Positions 44,215-53,523 are shown, counted from the first letter of the stretch. The stretch: DNA of 64,000 bases from Stenotrophomonas maltophilia (GCF_003205835.1 NZ_CP029773.1:3194501-3258500), one strand, 5' to 3'. Program-made: numbers and translations. Notes: a model not told the origin generated them from the sequence alone.

Positions 44215-46134
44215 GTGCTGCCCGAACTGGGTCAGATCCTGATGTTGTGTGCGTTGCTGGCCTCGCTGCTGCAGGCCGGCCTGCCGCTGGTCGGCGCGCA
44301 GCGCAACAACGCCGCATGGATGGCGGTGGCACGGCCAGCCGCCTTCGCTCAGCTGCTGCTGCTCGCCGGCGCCTTCGCGGTGCTCACCGCTGCGTTCGTG
44401 CAGCAGGACTTCTCGGTGCGCTACGTGGCCGAGAACTCCAATTCGCTGCTGCCGATGATCTACCGCTACTCGGCGGTGTGGGGCGCGCACGAGGGCTCAC
44501 TGCTGATGTGGGCGCTGGTGCTGGCGCTGTGGACCGGCGCGGTGGCGCTGTTCTCGCGGCACCTGCCGGCCCCGGTGCAGGCACGCGTACTGGCGGTGAT
44601 GGGCGTGGTCAGCGTCGGCTTCCTCGCCTTCCTGATCTTCACTTCCAACCCGTTCCTGCGCCTGAACCCGGCACCGCTGGAAGGCCGCGACCTCAATCCA
44701 CTGCTGCAGGACCCCGGGCTGATCATCCACCCACCGATGCTCTACATCGGGTATGTCGGCTTCGCGGTGCCGTTCGCATTCGCCGTGGCCGCGCTGCTGG
44801 AAGGTCGTGTCGACGCACGCTGGCTGCGCTGGACGCGGCCGTGGACCAACGTCGCCTGGGGCTTCCTGACCCTGGGCATCGCGCTGGGCAGCTGGTGGGC
44901 CTATTACGAGCTGGGCTGGGGCGGCTGGTGGTTCTGGGACCCGGTGGAAAATGCCAGCTTCATGCCCTGGCTGGTCGGCGCGGCACTGATCCATTCCCAG
45001 GCGGTCACTGAGAAGCGCGGCACCTTCGGCAGCTGGACCCTGCTGCTGGCGATCGCCGCCTTCGCGCTGTCGCTGCTGGGCACCTTCCTGGTGCGCTCCG
45101 GCGTGCTGACCAGCGTGCATTCGTTCGCCGCCGATCCGTCGCGCGGCCTGTTCATCCTGGTGTTCCTGTCGGTGCTGGTCGGCGGCAGCCTGCTGCTGTA
45201 CGCGCTGCGCGCCAGCCAGCTGAGCGTGGACGCCGACGATCCGCGCCGTGGCTTCACCGCCACCTCGCGCGAGACCCTGCTGCTGGCCAACAACCTGCTG
45301 CTGGCCACCGCCTGCGCGATGGTGCTGCTCGGCACGCTGTACCCGCTGCTGGCCGATGCGCTGTCGCTGGGCAAGATCTCGGTCGGCCCGCCCTACTTCG
45401 GCAGTCTGTTCCTGCTGCTGATGGCACCGATGATCCTGCTGCTGCCGTTCGGCCCGCTGGTGAAGTGGCAGCGCGACCAGCCTTCGCGCGCGCTCGCGCT
45501 GCTGGCACCGTGGCTGGGCCTGGCGCTGCTGCTGGGCGCGCTGGCCTGGTGGCAGGCGCCGCAGAACGGCTGGAAGGCCGGTCTCGGTGTCGCTGCCGCG
45601 GTCTGGGTCGGCTTCGGTACCGCACGCTTCGTCTGGCAACGACTGCGCGGCAACGGCCGCTTCACCGCCGAGATGCTCGGGATGATCGTCGCCCACGCCG
45701 GCATTGCCGTGTTCCTGGCTGGCGCGCTGCTGGTGGAAGCCCTGAACGTGCAGCGCGAAGTGGCGTTGGCACCGGGCCAGCAGGTGGTGGTCGGCCGCCA
45801 CGAAGTACGCTTCGAGGGCGTGGACCATCGCGAAGGCCCCAACTTCATCGCCGACCGTGGTCACCTGCGCGTGTTCCGCGACGGCCGCGAGCTGGCGCTG
45901 CTGCATCCAGAGAAGCGCCAGTACGCCAGCGGCGGCCAGGTGATGACCGAGGCCGGCATCGATGCACGCTTCGATGGTGATGTCTACGTGGCATTGGGCG
46001 AGCCGCTGGGCAACAATGCATGGGCGGTCCGGGTGCACATCAAGCCGTTCGTGCGCTGGATCTGGCTGGGCGCGCTGCTGATGGCCCTGGGCGGATTCAT
46101 CACCGCCGCCGATCGCCGTTTCCGTCGTCCGTAG
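44215..46134 (+). CDS. ccmF: Cytochrome c heme lyase subunit CcmF
   Basis: A 639-residue inner-membrane protein with about 15 membrane segments. The WWD domain is WGGWWFWDPVENASFMPW, and periplasmic histidines lie nearby. CcmF forms the ligase that joins heme to CxxCH motifs of apocytochromes. The GTG start at 44215 comes straight after the ccmE stop codon. A periplasmic loop near residue 510-600 is the usual C-terminal CcmF domain. Confidence 0.95.
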   Translation: MLPELGQILMLCALLASLLQAGLPLVGAQRNNAAWMAVARPAAFAQLLLLAGAFAVLTAAFVQQDFSVRYVAENSNSLLPMIYRYSAVWGAHEGSLLMWALVLALWTGAVALFSRHLPAPVQARVLAVMGVVSVGFLAFLIFTSNPFLRLNPAPLEGRDLNPLLQDPGLIIHPPMLYIGYVGFAVPFAFAVAALLEGRVDARWLRWTRPWTNVAWGFLTLGIALGSWWAYYELGWGGWWFWDPVENASFMPWLVGAALIHSQAVTEKRGTFGSWTLLLAIAAFALSLLGTFLVRSGVLTSVHSFAADPSRGLFILVFLSVLVGGSLLLYALRASQLSVDADDPRRGFTATSRETLLLANNLLLATACAMVLLGTLYPLLADALSLGKISVGPPYFGSLFLLLMAPMILLLPFGPLVKWQRDQPSRALALLAPWLGLALLLGALAWWQAPQNGWKAGLGVAAAVWVGFGTARFVWQRLRGNGRFTAEMLGMIVAHAGIAVFLAGALLVEALNVQREVALAPGQQVVVGRHEVRFEGVDHREGPNFIADRGHLRVFRDGRELALLHPEKRQYASGGQVMTEAGIDARFDGDVYVALGEPLGNNAWAVRVHIKPFVRWIWLGALLMALGGFITAADRRFRRP

Positions 46135-46142
46135 GAGTTCCC

Positions 46143-46760
46143 ATGTCCGAGTCCCCCACCCCGCGCCCCTCCCGCCCGCTGCCGCCGGTAGCCATCGTGA
46201 TCGGTGTGCTGTTCTTCTTCGGCCTGCTCGGGCTGATGATCTACGGGGTGATGAAATCGGGTGACCCGCAGCGCGACGTACTGCCATCTGCCCTGATCGA
46301 CAAGCCGGCGCCGGCGTTCGCCCTGCCGGTGCTGCACGATCCCGAGATGATCGTGCACAGCGACGACCTGCGCGGCGCACCCTACCTGTTGAACGTCTGG
46401 GGCAGCTGGTGCGCGGCCTGCCGCGAGGAACACCCGGTGCTGACCCGGTTCGCCGAGAGCAAGCGCGTGCGCGTGATCGGCTACAACTGGAAGGACGATC
46501 CGACCGACGCGCTGCACTGGCTGGAACAGCTGGGCAACCCGTTCATGGTCGTGCTCAGCGACGTGGAAGGCCGCACCGCGATCGACTGGGGCGTGACCGC
46601 CGCACCGGAAACCTTCCTGGTCGATGGCAGCGGCATCGTGCGCTGGAAGTACAGCGGTGCGATGACCCAGCGCGTGGTCGACGAGAAGCTGATCCCGGCA
46701 CTGGAGAAGATCGAGAAGGCCCAGGGCAATGCCGGCAGCACGCTGCACACGGCGCCCTGA
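46143..46760 (+). CDS. ccmG: Thiol:disulfide interchange protein CcmG (DsbE)
   Basis: A 205-residue periplasmic thioredoxin-like protein, anchored by one N-terminal membrane segment (VAIVIGVLFFFGLLGLMIYG). The active-site pair is WCAAC in NVWGSWCAACREEHP, with the cis-proline in TAAPETFLVDG. It keeps apocytochrome c cysteines reduced before heme attachment. GGAG precedes the start by a few bases. Confidence 0.95.
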   Translation: MSESPTPRPSRPLPPVAIVIGVLFFFGLLGLMIYGVMKSGDPQRDVLPSALIDKPAPAFALPVLHDPEMIVHSDDLRGAPYLLNVWGSWCAACREEHPVLTRFAESKRVRVIGYNWKDDPTDALHWLEQLGNPFMVVLSDVEGRTAIDWGVTAAPETFLVDGSGIVRWKYSGAMTQRVVDEKLIPALEKIEKAQGNAGSTLHTAP

Positions 46761-46764
46761 GCCC

Positions 46765-47214
46765 ATGCGCTGGCTGCTGGCGCTGCTGCTCCTGATGCTG
46801 CCGCTGGCCGTGCTGGCCCAGCAGCCGCTGCACGATCCGCAGCCGTTGCAGTTCCGCGATGGCGCCGAGGAGCGCCGCTTCCATGACCTTGCTGCGCAGC
46901 TGCGCTGCGTGCAGTGCCAGAACCAGTCGTTGGCCGACTCGAACGCGCAGATCGCCCAGGACCTGCGCCGAGAGGTGCTGCAGCTGATGCAGCAAGGCCA
47001 CGACGACGCCCAGATCAAGCAGTTCCTGGTCGCCCGCTACGGTGAGTTCGTGCTCTATCAGCCGCCTCTGCAGCCGGGCACCTGGCTGCTGTGGGGCGGT
47101 CCGCTGCTGGTGCTGGGCGCCGGCGCGCTGGTGGTACTGGGCATCGTCCGCCGCCGTGGCCGCACGGTCGCCGCCGCCCCCGCCAACAAGACCGATGAAG
47201 GAGACGGATGGTGA
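46765..47214 (+). CDS. ccmH: Cytochrome c maturation protein CcmH (CcmH/CycL/NrfF type)
   Basis: A 149-residue protein with a signal peptide, the redox motif LRCVQCQNQSLADS, and a C-terminal membrane anchor (LLWGGPLLVLGAGALVVLGI). This is the short CcmH; the TPR part is encoded separately as ccmI. It reduces or presents apocytochrome c to CcmF. The gene overlaps ccmI by seven bases. Confidence 0.94.
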   Translation: MRWLLALLLLMLPLAVLAQQPLHDPQPLQFRDGAEERRFHDLAAQLRCVQCQNQSLADSNAQIAQDLRREVLQLMQQGHDDAQIKQFLVARYGEFVLYQPPLQPGTWLLWGGPLLVLGAGALVVLGIVRRRGRTVAAAPANKTDEGDGW

Positions 47215-48197
47215 GCCATTGGCTGCCGATGCTGGCCGGGCTGGTGGCCGCACTGATGGCGGCGCTGGTGCTGTGGCCGCTGCGCCACCACGGTCGCCGC
47301 AGTTTCGTGGTGGGTGTGCTCGCGCTGGGCGTGGCCGGTGCCTGCCTGTATCTGCTGGTAGGTGATCCGCGTGCAGCACAGGTACAACCGACGCCTTCGG
47401 TGGCCACCCTGCGCGATGGCGTGCAGGCCCTGCAGGATGCACTGAAGCGAGACCCGCAGCGGGCTGATGGCTGGGCGCTGCTGGGCCGGTCGCAGGCCGA
47501 ACTGGGCAACGCCGCAGCCGCCGCGGACGCCTTCGCGCGTGCCGCCGCTCTCGCCCCGGAAGACCCCGGCGTGCTGGTGGAAGCCGCGCAGGCACGTGCG
47601 CAGGCCGATGCCGGCAAGCAGTTCGATGACACCGCGATGGCCTGGTTGCAGCAGGCCCGTGCACAGGCACCCGATGCCGAGCGCGCCAGCTGGCTGCTGG
47701 GCATCGCCCTGCGCCAACGCGGAAAGAACGCCGAGGCTGCCGACGTCTGGAGCGGCCTGCTGCCACGGCTTGAGCCCGGCGCCGCGCAGGCGCTGCAGGC
47801 GCAGATCGCCATCGCCCGCGAAGCCGCCGGCCAGGCGCCCGATGCTGCCGCTGCGGCGCCACCAGCGCTGCTGCAGGTGCGTGTGCAGCTGCCTGCGCTG
47901 AAGGACGCCGAGTGGCCCGCCAGCACCCAGGTGTTCGTACTGGCCCGCGCCGTAGGCGGACCGCCGATGCCAGTGGCCGCGCGCAAGCTGCCCCTGGCCG
48001 GTTTCCCGGCCACGGTCGGGCTGGGTGACGGTGACAGCCCGATGCCGACCGCACCGTTGTCCGCACATCGCGAAGTGGAAGTGCTGGCACGCATCTCGCG
48101 CAGCGGCAGCGCCAATCGCACCGAGGACGATCTGCAGAGCACGCCAGTGAAGGTCAGCCTGCCGCATGAGGGCGTGGTGGAGCTGCGGTTCCCGTAA
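47208..48197 (+). CDS. ccmI: Cytochrome c maturation protein CcmI
   Basis: A 329-residue membrane-anchored chaperone. Two N-terminal membrane segments (MLAGLVAALMAALVLWPLR; FVVGVLALGVAGACLYLLVG) precede TPR repeats between about residues 65 and 200 (DGWALLGRSQAELGNAAAAA) and a C-terminal beta domain. It binds the C terminus of apocytochromes. The ATG at 47208 has AAGGAG upstream; a GTG at the next codon is possible. It is the last gene of the operon. Confidence 0.9.
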   Translation: MVSHWLPMLAGLVAALMAALVLWPLRHHGRRSFVVGVLALGVAGACLYLLVGDPRAAQVQPTPSVATLRDGVQALQDALKRDPQRADGWALLGRSQAELGNAAAAADAFARAAALAPEDPGVLVEAAQARAQADAGKQFDDTAMAWLQQARAQAPDAERASWLLGIALRQRGKNAEAADVWSGLLPRLEPGAAQALQAQIAIAREAAGQAPDAAAAAPPALLQVRVQLPALKDAEWPASTQVFVLARAVGGPPMPVAARKLPLAGFPATVGLGDGDSPMPTAPLSAHREVEVLARISRSGSANRTEDDLQSTPVKVSLPHEGVVELRFP

Positions 48198-48208
48198 CGC
48201 GCCGCCCG

Positions 48209-48284
48209 GTAGTGCCGGCCGCTGGCCGGCAACCCCACAGCCGCATCACGGTTCATGAGGTTGCCGGCCAGCGGCCGGCACTAC
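48209..48284. repeat. SMAG-type repeat dimer
   Basis: GTAGTGCCGGCCGCTGGCCG with an inverted copy closing GCCGGCACTAC, placed 11 bases after the ccmI stop. Confidence 0.9.
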
Positions 48285-48338
48285 CGGGTGCATCGCCGAT
48301 GGAAACCAGCGTGTCGCCAGCTCCACATGCGGCCCCGC

Positions 48339-48344
48339 TAGAAT
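48339..48344 (+). promoter_or_regulatory. -10 element directly before metX (leaderless candidate)
   Basis: CGCTAGAAT ends only six bases before the metX ATG, and no ribosome site is present between. A recognisable -35 box was not found. The sequence suggests a leaderless transcript. Confidence 0.45.
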
Positions 48345-48350
48345 GCCCGC

Positions 48351-49463
48351 ATGACCGAATTCATCCCGCCCGGCACCCGCTTCCACGCCCTGCCCTCGCC
48401 GTTCCCGTTCAAACGCGGCGGCGCCCTGCACGGCGCACGCGTGGCCTACGAAACCTGGGGAACGCTGGCCGCCGACGCCAGCAACGCGATCCTGATCGTG
48501 ACCGGCCTGTCGCCGGATGCACACGCCGCGGCCAATGACGCCAACCCCGCAGCGGGCTGGTGGGAAGGCATGGTCGGCCCCGGCAAGCCGATCGATACCG
48601 ACCGCTGGTACGTGGTATGCGTGAACTCGCTGGGCAGCTGCAAGGGCTCGACCGGCCCCGCTTCGCTCAACCCCGCCAGCGGTGAGCCCTATCGTCTGGA
48701 CTTCCCCGAACTGTCGATCGAAGACGGCGCACGTGCCGCCATCGAAGTCGTGCGTGCACTGGGCATCGAGCAGCTGGCCTGCGTGGTCGGCAATTCAATG
48801 GGCGGCATGACCGCACTGGCGGTACTGATGCTGCATCCGGGCATCGCGCGCAGCCATGTCAACATTTCCGGCAGTGCGCAGGCGCTGCCGTTCTCGATCG
48901 CGATCCGCTCGCTGCAGCGCGAGGCGATCCGTCTCGATCCGCGCTGGAATGGTGGTCGCTACGACGATGCCGAGTATCCCGAGTCCGGCATGCGCATGGC
49001 GCGCAAGCTGGGCGTGATCACCTACCGCTCCGCACTGGAATGGGATGGCCGCTTCGGCCGCGTGCGGCTGGATTCGGACCAGACCAACGACGATCCGTTC
49101 GGTCTGGAATTCCAGGTGGAAAGCTATCTGGAAGGCCACGCACGGCGCTTCGTGCGTTTCTTCGATCCCAACTGCTATCTGTACCTGAGCCGCTCGATGG
49201 ACTGGTTCGACCTGGCTGAGTATGCCGACGGCGACGTGCTGGCCGGGCTGGCGAAGATCCGGGTGGAGAAGGCACTGGCCATCGGCGCCAACACCGACAT
49301 CCTGTTCCCGGTGCAGCAGCAGCAACAGGTCGCCGACGGCCTGCGCGCCGGTGGCGCCGATGCGCGCTTCATTGGCCTGGAATCGCCGCAGGGCCATGAC
49401 GCCTTCCTCGTCGATTTCGAGCGTTTCGGCCCGGCCGTGCGCGGCTTCCTCGACGCGCTGTAA
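48351..49463 (+). CDS. metX: MetX-family acyltransferase (serine O-succinyl- or homoserine O-acyltransferase)
   Basis: A 370-residue alpha/beta-hydrolase. The nucleophile serine lies in VVGNSMGGMTAL, and Asp and His complete the triad in ANTDILFP and PQGHDAFL. The block NSLGSCKGSTGPASLNP is the substrate-side motif. From memory of published work on MetX-like enzymes, Xanthomonadaceae members with this pattern act as serine O-succinyltransferases feeding cysteine synthesis, while classical MetX acetylates homoserine. Sequence alone does not settle which. The neighbourhood (ccm operon, DUF1294, cydDC) gives no further clue. Confidence 0.85.
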   Translation: MTEFIPPGTRFHALPSPFPFKRGGALHGARVAYETWGTLAADASNAILIVTGLSPDAHAAANDANPAAGWWEGMVGPGKPIDTDRWYVVCVNSLGSCKGSTGPASLNPASGEPYRLDFPELSIEDGARAAIEVVRALGIEQLACVVGNSMGGMTALAVLMLHPGIARSHVNISGSAQALPFSIAIRSLQREAIRLDPRWNGGRYDDAEYPESGMRMARKLGVITYRSALEWDGRFGRVRLDSDQTNDDPFGLEFQVESYLEGHARRFVRFFDPNCYLYLSRSMDWFDLAEYADGDVLAGLAKIRVEKALAIGANTDILFPVQQQQQVADGLRAGGADARFIGLESPQGHDAFLVDFERFGPAVRGFLDAL

Positions 49464-49808
49464 GTGGCATGGCGGCGTAACCTCGCGCTGGCCGCGTTCG
49501 GCACGTTGATCGCGCTGATGATCAGCGGCGTGCTGCCGCTGTGGCTGGGTGGCTGGTGCCTGCTGGCCAGTGCAGTGTCGTTCGCGCTGTATGGCCACGA
49601 CAAGCGCGCGGCACAGCGAAAGCAATGGCGGATCCCGGAACGAACCCTGCAGTTGCTGGCTTTTGCCGGGGGCTGGCCGGGTGCATTGCTGGGCCAGGCG
49701 CTGTTCCGCCACAAGCATCGCAAAGCCGAATTCCAGTGGGTGTTCTGGCTGTGCGTGCTGGCCAACGTGGCCTCGATCGCGGTGATGCTGCGCGAGTTCT
49801 CGCGCTAA
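49464..49808 (+). CDS. DUF1294 membrane protein
   Basis: A 114-residue protein with about three hydrophobic segments. The DUF1294 pattern is clear: YGHDKRAAQRKQWRIPERTL, LAFAGGWPGALLGQALFRHK and KAEFQWVFWLCVL. No function is known. The GTG start comes directly after the metX TAA, so translation is probably coupled. Confidence 0.83.
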   Translation: MAWRRNLALAAFGTLIALMISGVLPLWLGGWCLLASAVSFALYGHDKRAAQRKQWRIPERTLQLLAFAGGWPGALLGQALFRHKHRKAEFQWVFWLCVLANVASIAVMLREFSR

Positions 49809-49820
49809 CCCTCGCAATCG

Positions 49821-49875
49821 GTAGTGCCGGCCGCTGGCCGGCAATCATGGGGTTGCCGGCCAGCGGCCGGCACTA
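49821..49875. repeat. SMAG-type repeat dimer with short spacer
   Basis: GTAGTGCCGGCCGCTGGCCG and its inverted copy ending GGCCGGCACTAC are separated by only about ten bases. It lies between the convergent DUF1294 and cydC genes. Confidence 0.9.
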
Positions 49876-49879
49876 CCAT

Positions 49880-51553
49880 TCACGCTTCGCGCTCCAACAC
49901 CCCATCACGCAACCGGTACTGCGCATCGACCACGCCGTCGGGCAGGTCGTCATGGGTGATCATCAGCAGGCTGCGCCCGTCCAGCAACCCGGAAAGGTCC
50001 TGCAGCAACGCACGTGCGGTATCCACGTCGAGGCCTTCGGTCGGTTCGTCCAGCAGCAGGATCGGCGCATTGCGCAGCAGCGCGCGCGCCAGCGCCAGAC
50101 GTCGTGCCTGGCCGGCCGACATCGTCGCGCCGTTCTCGCCCACCCAGGTCTGCAGGCCACCGTTGCGCTCGGCCCAGTCACCCAGGCGCACGCGACGCAA
50201 CACCGCCCACAACGCGGCGTCACTGGCGTCGGGATCACCCAATCGCAGGTTCTCGGCCACGCTGCCGGCAAACACCGGCGCGTTCTGCGGCAGCCACGCC
50301 AGTTGCCGGTGCCAGTCGGCCTGGGCGAAATCACGCAGGTCGCGGCCACCGTAGGTCAGCCGTCCCTGCTGCGGATCCCATAGCCGCAGCAGCAGGCTCG
50401 ACAGCGTGGTCTTGCCACTGCCGCTGTCGCCGCGAATCGCGATACGCTCGCCCGGCGCCAGGGTCAGCTGCAGACCGGACAACACCGGCCGCGCCGCACC
50501 GGGCCACTGGAAGTGCACGTCATCCCAGTGCACGCGCGCGGCCTGCGGCACTGCCTGCGGCACCTGCGGGTCCTCCACCGTCGGCGGTTGCTCGACGATG
50601 GCCTGCAACCGATCGGCGGCAATGCGCCCGGACTGCAGCGACTGCCAGGCCAGGCCCATGCCGGCCCACAGCTCGATCAACGCCACGGTCAGGAACACCA
50701 GGCCCGCGGCCATCTCCGGCGCGATGCGCTGCTGTTCGGCCGCATGCAGGGCCAATGCCAGCATCGCCACCAGGCCCAGCCCGGCGACCAGGCCATGCAG
50801 GGTCGAGGCCGCGATCAGGCGCCAGCGCCGACGACGATCCCGCGAAGCCAGCTGCTTGGCGGCCACACGCACCTTCAGCTGCCAGGCCGCATCGGCATGC
50901 AGCGCAGCCAGATCACCGGCCCCTTCCAGCCCTTCGAATGCAGCGGTGCGCAACGCAGCGCGGTGCGCGGCACGATCGGCCTCTTCGTCGTCATGGCCAC
51001 GCACGCCCAGCCAGGGCACACCGAAGGCGATCAGCAGCGCCAGCACCGCCAGCAGTACCGCTGCCGAGGGCAGGATCAGCGCTGCCGAGGCGACCGCCAC
51101 CAGTGACAGCGCACCCAGCGCCACCAGCGGCCCAATCGCACGCACCAGCAGGCCATCCACCTCGCCGATGTCCCCCAGCAGCCGCGCCAGCAGCTCGCCG
51201 GTACGCGTGGCCCCCAGCCGCGCCGGTGCCAGTGGCAGCGCGCGGCGGAAGAACCACACGCGCAGGTCGCGGGCGATGCGCAGGGTGGCATCGTGGCCGA
51301 CCAGCTTTTCGAAGTAGCGCGACACGATGCGCGCCATGGTCAGGCCACGGATGCCGGCCGAGGGTGAGAAGAAGTTGAAGCCCTGGCCGAGGCCGGCTGC
51401 ACCGGCCAGCGCGGCCGCCGTGAGGAAACCACCGGACAGGCCGAGCAGCGCCGTGCCGGCCAGCATCGTGGTCCACAGCAGCAGCATGGTCAGCAACAGG
51501 CGCGGCCGGTGGCGCAGGAACACCGCGCGCAGCGAATCAGGCGAACGGCTCAT
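49880..51553 (-). CDS. cydC: ABC transporter CydC, cytochrome bd assembly
   Basis: A 557-residue half-transporter: six membrane helices, then an ATPase with Walker A GDSGSGKTTLSS, signature [17 protein letters not shown] and Walker B ILLLDEPTEGLD. With CydD it exports cysteine or glutathione, or acts on heme, and is needed to assemble cytochrome bd oxidase. The ATG at 51553 overlaps the cydD stop by ATGA. It ends five bases from a repeat. Confidence 0.92.
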   Translation of the reverse strand: MSRSPDSLRAVFLRHRPRLLLTMLLLWTTMLAGTALLGLSGGFLTAAALAGAAGLGQGFNFFSPSAGIRGLTMARIVSRYFEKLVGHDATLRIARDLRVWFFRRALPLAPARLGATRTGELLARLLGDIGEVDGLLVRAIGPLVALGALSLVAVASAALILPSAAVLLAVLALLIAFGVPWLGVRGHDDEEADRAAHRAALRTAAFEGLEGAGDLAALHADAAWQLKVRVAAKQLASRDRRRRWRLIAASTLHGLVAGLGLVAMLALALHAAEQQRIAPEMAAGLVFLTVALIELWAGMGLAWQSLQSGRIAADRLQAIVEQPPTVEDPQVPQAVPQAARVHWDDVHFQWPGAARPVLSGLQLTLAPGERIAIRGDSGSGKTTLSSLLLRLWDPQQGRLTYGGRDLRDFAQADWHRQLAWLPQNAPVFAGSVAENLRLGDPDASDAALWAVLRRVRLGDWAERNGGLQTWVGENGATMSAGQARRLALARALLRNAPILLLDEPTEGLDVDTARALLQDLSGLLDGRSLLMITHDDLPDGVVDAQYRLRDGVLEREA

Positions 51554-53295
51554 GCGCGCACCGCCTGTGCCGGCTCGACCAGGCGGCCTTCCGGCAACAG
51601 CAGGCAACGGTCGGCCCAGGCGATCACCGCGGGGCTGTGGGTGGCGACCACCACGCTGCGGCCACGTGCATAGGCGGCCAGGCTGCGCAGCAGCGCCGCT
51701 TCGGTATCGGCATCGAGGAACGCGGTGGGTTCGTCCAGCAACAGCACCTGCGGATCGCGCAGCAACAGGCGGGCCAGGCCGATGCGTCGTGCTTCGCCTC
51801 CGGACAGGCCGAAGCCGCGTTCGCCGATCACCGTGTCCAGCCCCTGCGGCAGGCGCTGGACAAACTGCAGGACCTGCGAGGCCTCGGCCACCGCGCGCAG
51901 CCGCGCATCGCTGGCACCGGGATCAGCCAGGCGCAGGTTGTCGGCGATGCTGCCGTGGAACAGGTACGGTCGCTGGCTGGCATAAGCCACCTGCACGCCG
52001 GGCCGCAACTGCAGCTTGCCGGCGCGCGGTGGCAACCAACCGGCCAGCGCCTCCAGCAGCGTGCTTTTGCCGGATCCGCTGGGACCGACCAGGGCCAGGC
52101 GCTGGCCCGGCTCCAGCAGCACGTCCAGATCCTGCAGCACATCCTGCGGCGCGCCCAACGGGCGCAGCACCAGCCCTTGTGCCTGCAGCGGCGGCAAGGC
52201 GGCCTCGGCCGGCTCCACCGCCAGCGGTGCAACCTCGTTCTCGATCAGGCCCTGCTCATCGGGCAGCGACTGCAGCAGGCGCTCCACTTCGGCGGCGGCG
52301 GCCAGTGCGTTGGCACGATCATGGTAGTGCGCGGCCAGCCGTCGCAGCGGCGCATAGAATTCCGGTGCCAGCAGCAGGCAGAACAGGCCCGCACCCAGCG
52401 TCGGCACCGCTGCATGCAGCGACATCATGCCCAGATAGCTCAGGCCCAGGTACAGCGCGACCATCGCCACACTCACCGAGGCGAAGAATTCCAGCACCGT
52501 GGACGACAGGAACGCGATCCGCAGCACCTTCAGCGTACGCACGCGCACGCCTTCGGCGGCCGCCTCGATACCCTCCAGCTCAGCCTCACCGCGGCCATAC
52601 AGGCGCAGCAGGCCCAGGCCCTTGATCCGGTCGGCGAAATGGCCGCTCATGCGCGCCAGCTCACCCAGCTGTGCGCGCCCGGCCGCTTCAGCGCCCCAGC
52701 CCACCAGCATCATGAAGAACGGCACCAGCGGCGCGGTGAACAGCAGGATCAGCGCCACCACCCAGTCGACCCAGGCGACCGCGACCAGGATCAGCAGCGG
52801 CACCACCACCACTTCAGTGCGCACCGGCAGGAAGCCGCTGTAATAGCTCTCGATCGCATCGCCGTGATGCAGCATCAGTTCGCCCAGTTCGCCGGTGCGG
52901 CGCTGCCGCAGCCACAGTGGGCCGTGGCCCAGCAGGCGTGCGAACACGCGTTCGCGCAATGCCAGGCGTGCGGCGTCGGCCACCTCACCGGCGGCGGCCT
53001 GGGTGGCGCTGCCCAGCAGGGTGCGCAGCACCAGGATCACCGCCAGTCCCGCCAGCACCGGTAGGCCCGATGCCAGCGGCGCGCGCTCCACCAGCACCTG
53101 CTGCACCAGCCAGGCGATGGCGGCAGCCTGGCCGATCAACAGTGCGCCGGACAGGCTGATGCACAGCGCGGCCAGACGCTGGCGGCCCCGGGCGGAGCGT
53201 GCCAGATCGGCCAGCCAGGCCGTGCGCACACGCCGCTGGCGGGCGGTTTCAGCTTCCGGGGACAGGCCGTCAGGGGTCGTTTCGGCAGCGCTCAA
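51550..53295 (-). CDS. cydD: ABC transporter CydD, cytochrome bd assembly
   Basis: A 581-residue half-transporter, partner of CydC. Walker A is VGPSGSGKSTLLEALAG, signature FGLSGGEARRIGLARLLL and Walker B VLLLDEPTAFLD. The only fitting start is TTG at 53295 (SAAETTPDGLSPE); upstream in-frame ATG or GTG codons and a clear ribosome site are missing. It is divergent from cydAB, with 228 bases between them. Confidence 0.92.
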   Translation of the reverse strand: MSAAETTPDGLSPEAETARQRRVRTAWLADLARSARGRQRLAALCISLSGALLIGQAAAIAWLVQQVLVERAPLASGLPVLAGLAVILVLRTLLGSATQAAAGEVADAARLALRERVFARLLGHGPLWLRQRRTGELGELMLHHGDAIESYYSGFLPVRTEVVVVPLLILVAVAWVDWVVALILLFTAPLVPFFMMLVGWGAEAAGRAQLGELARMSGHFADRIKGLGLLRLYGRGEAELEGIEAAAEGVRVRTLKVLRIAFLSSTVLEFFASVSVAMVALYLGLSYLGMMSLHAAVPTLGAGLFCLLLAPEFYAPLRRLAAHYHDRANALAAAAEVERLLQSLPDEQGLIENEVAPLAVEPAEAALPPLQAQGLVLRPLGAPQDVLQDLDVLLEPGQRLALVGPSGSGKSTLLEALAGWLPPRAGKLQLRPGVQVAYASQRPYLFHGSIADNLRLADPGASDARLRAVAEASQVLQFVQRLPQGLDTVIGERGFGLSGGEARRIGLARLLLRDPQVLLLDEPTAFLDADTEAALLRSLAAYARGRSVVVATHSPAVIAWADRCLLLPEGRLVEPAQAVRA

Positions 53296-53419
53296 GAGGT
53301 CTTCACGGGCAACGGGGGAGACACGGCATTGTAGGCGCAGGCAATAGCCCGCCCCTGCGGCCGGCGGTCGCAGTCTTCATCAGGTTCGCATACGATCCCT
53401 TCGCACACCTGTTCATACA

Positions 53420-53433
53420 TTGATCTGGATCAA
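53420..53433. promoter_or_regulatory. FNR/Anr-type box between cydD and cydA
   Basis: TTGATCTGGATCAA is a perfect match to TTGAT-N4-ATCAA. Its centre is 97 bases before the cydA ATG and 131 bases before the cydD start. If it were centred at -41.5, cydA transcription would begin near 53468. Low oxygen would then raise the high-affinity oxidase, as in other bacteria with FNR or Anr. Confidence 0.8.
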
Positions 53434-53523
53434 GGCTGTTTGAAGTAGTCGGTCACATCATTCACGTCGTAGACCACCCTTCCCGCCACCTGCAACGGCA
53501 CTATCCAACGAGGTAGCCAGGCC

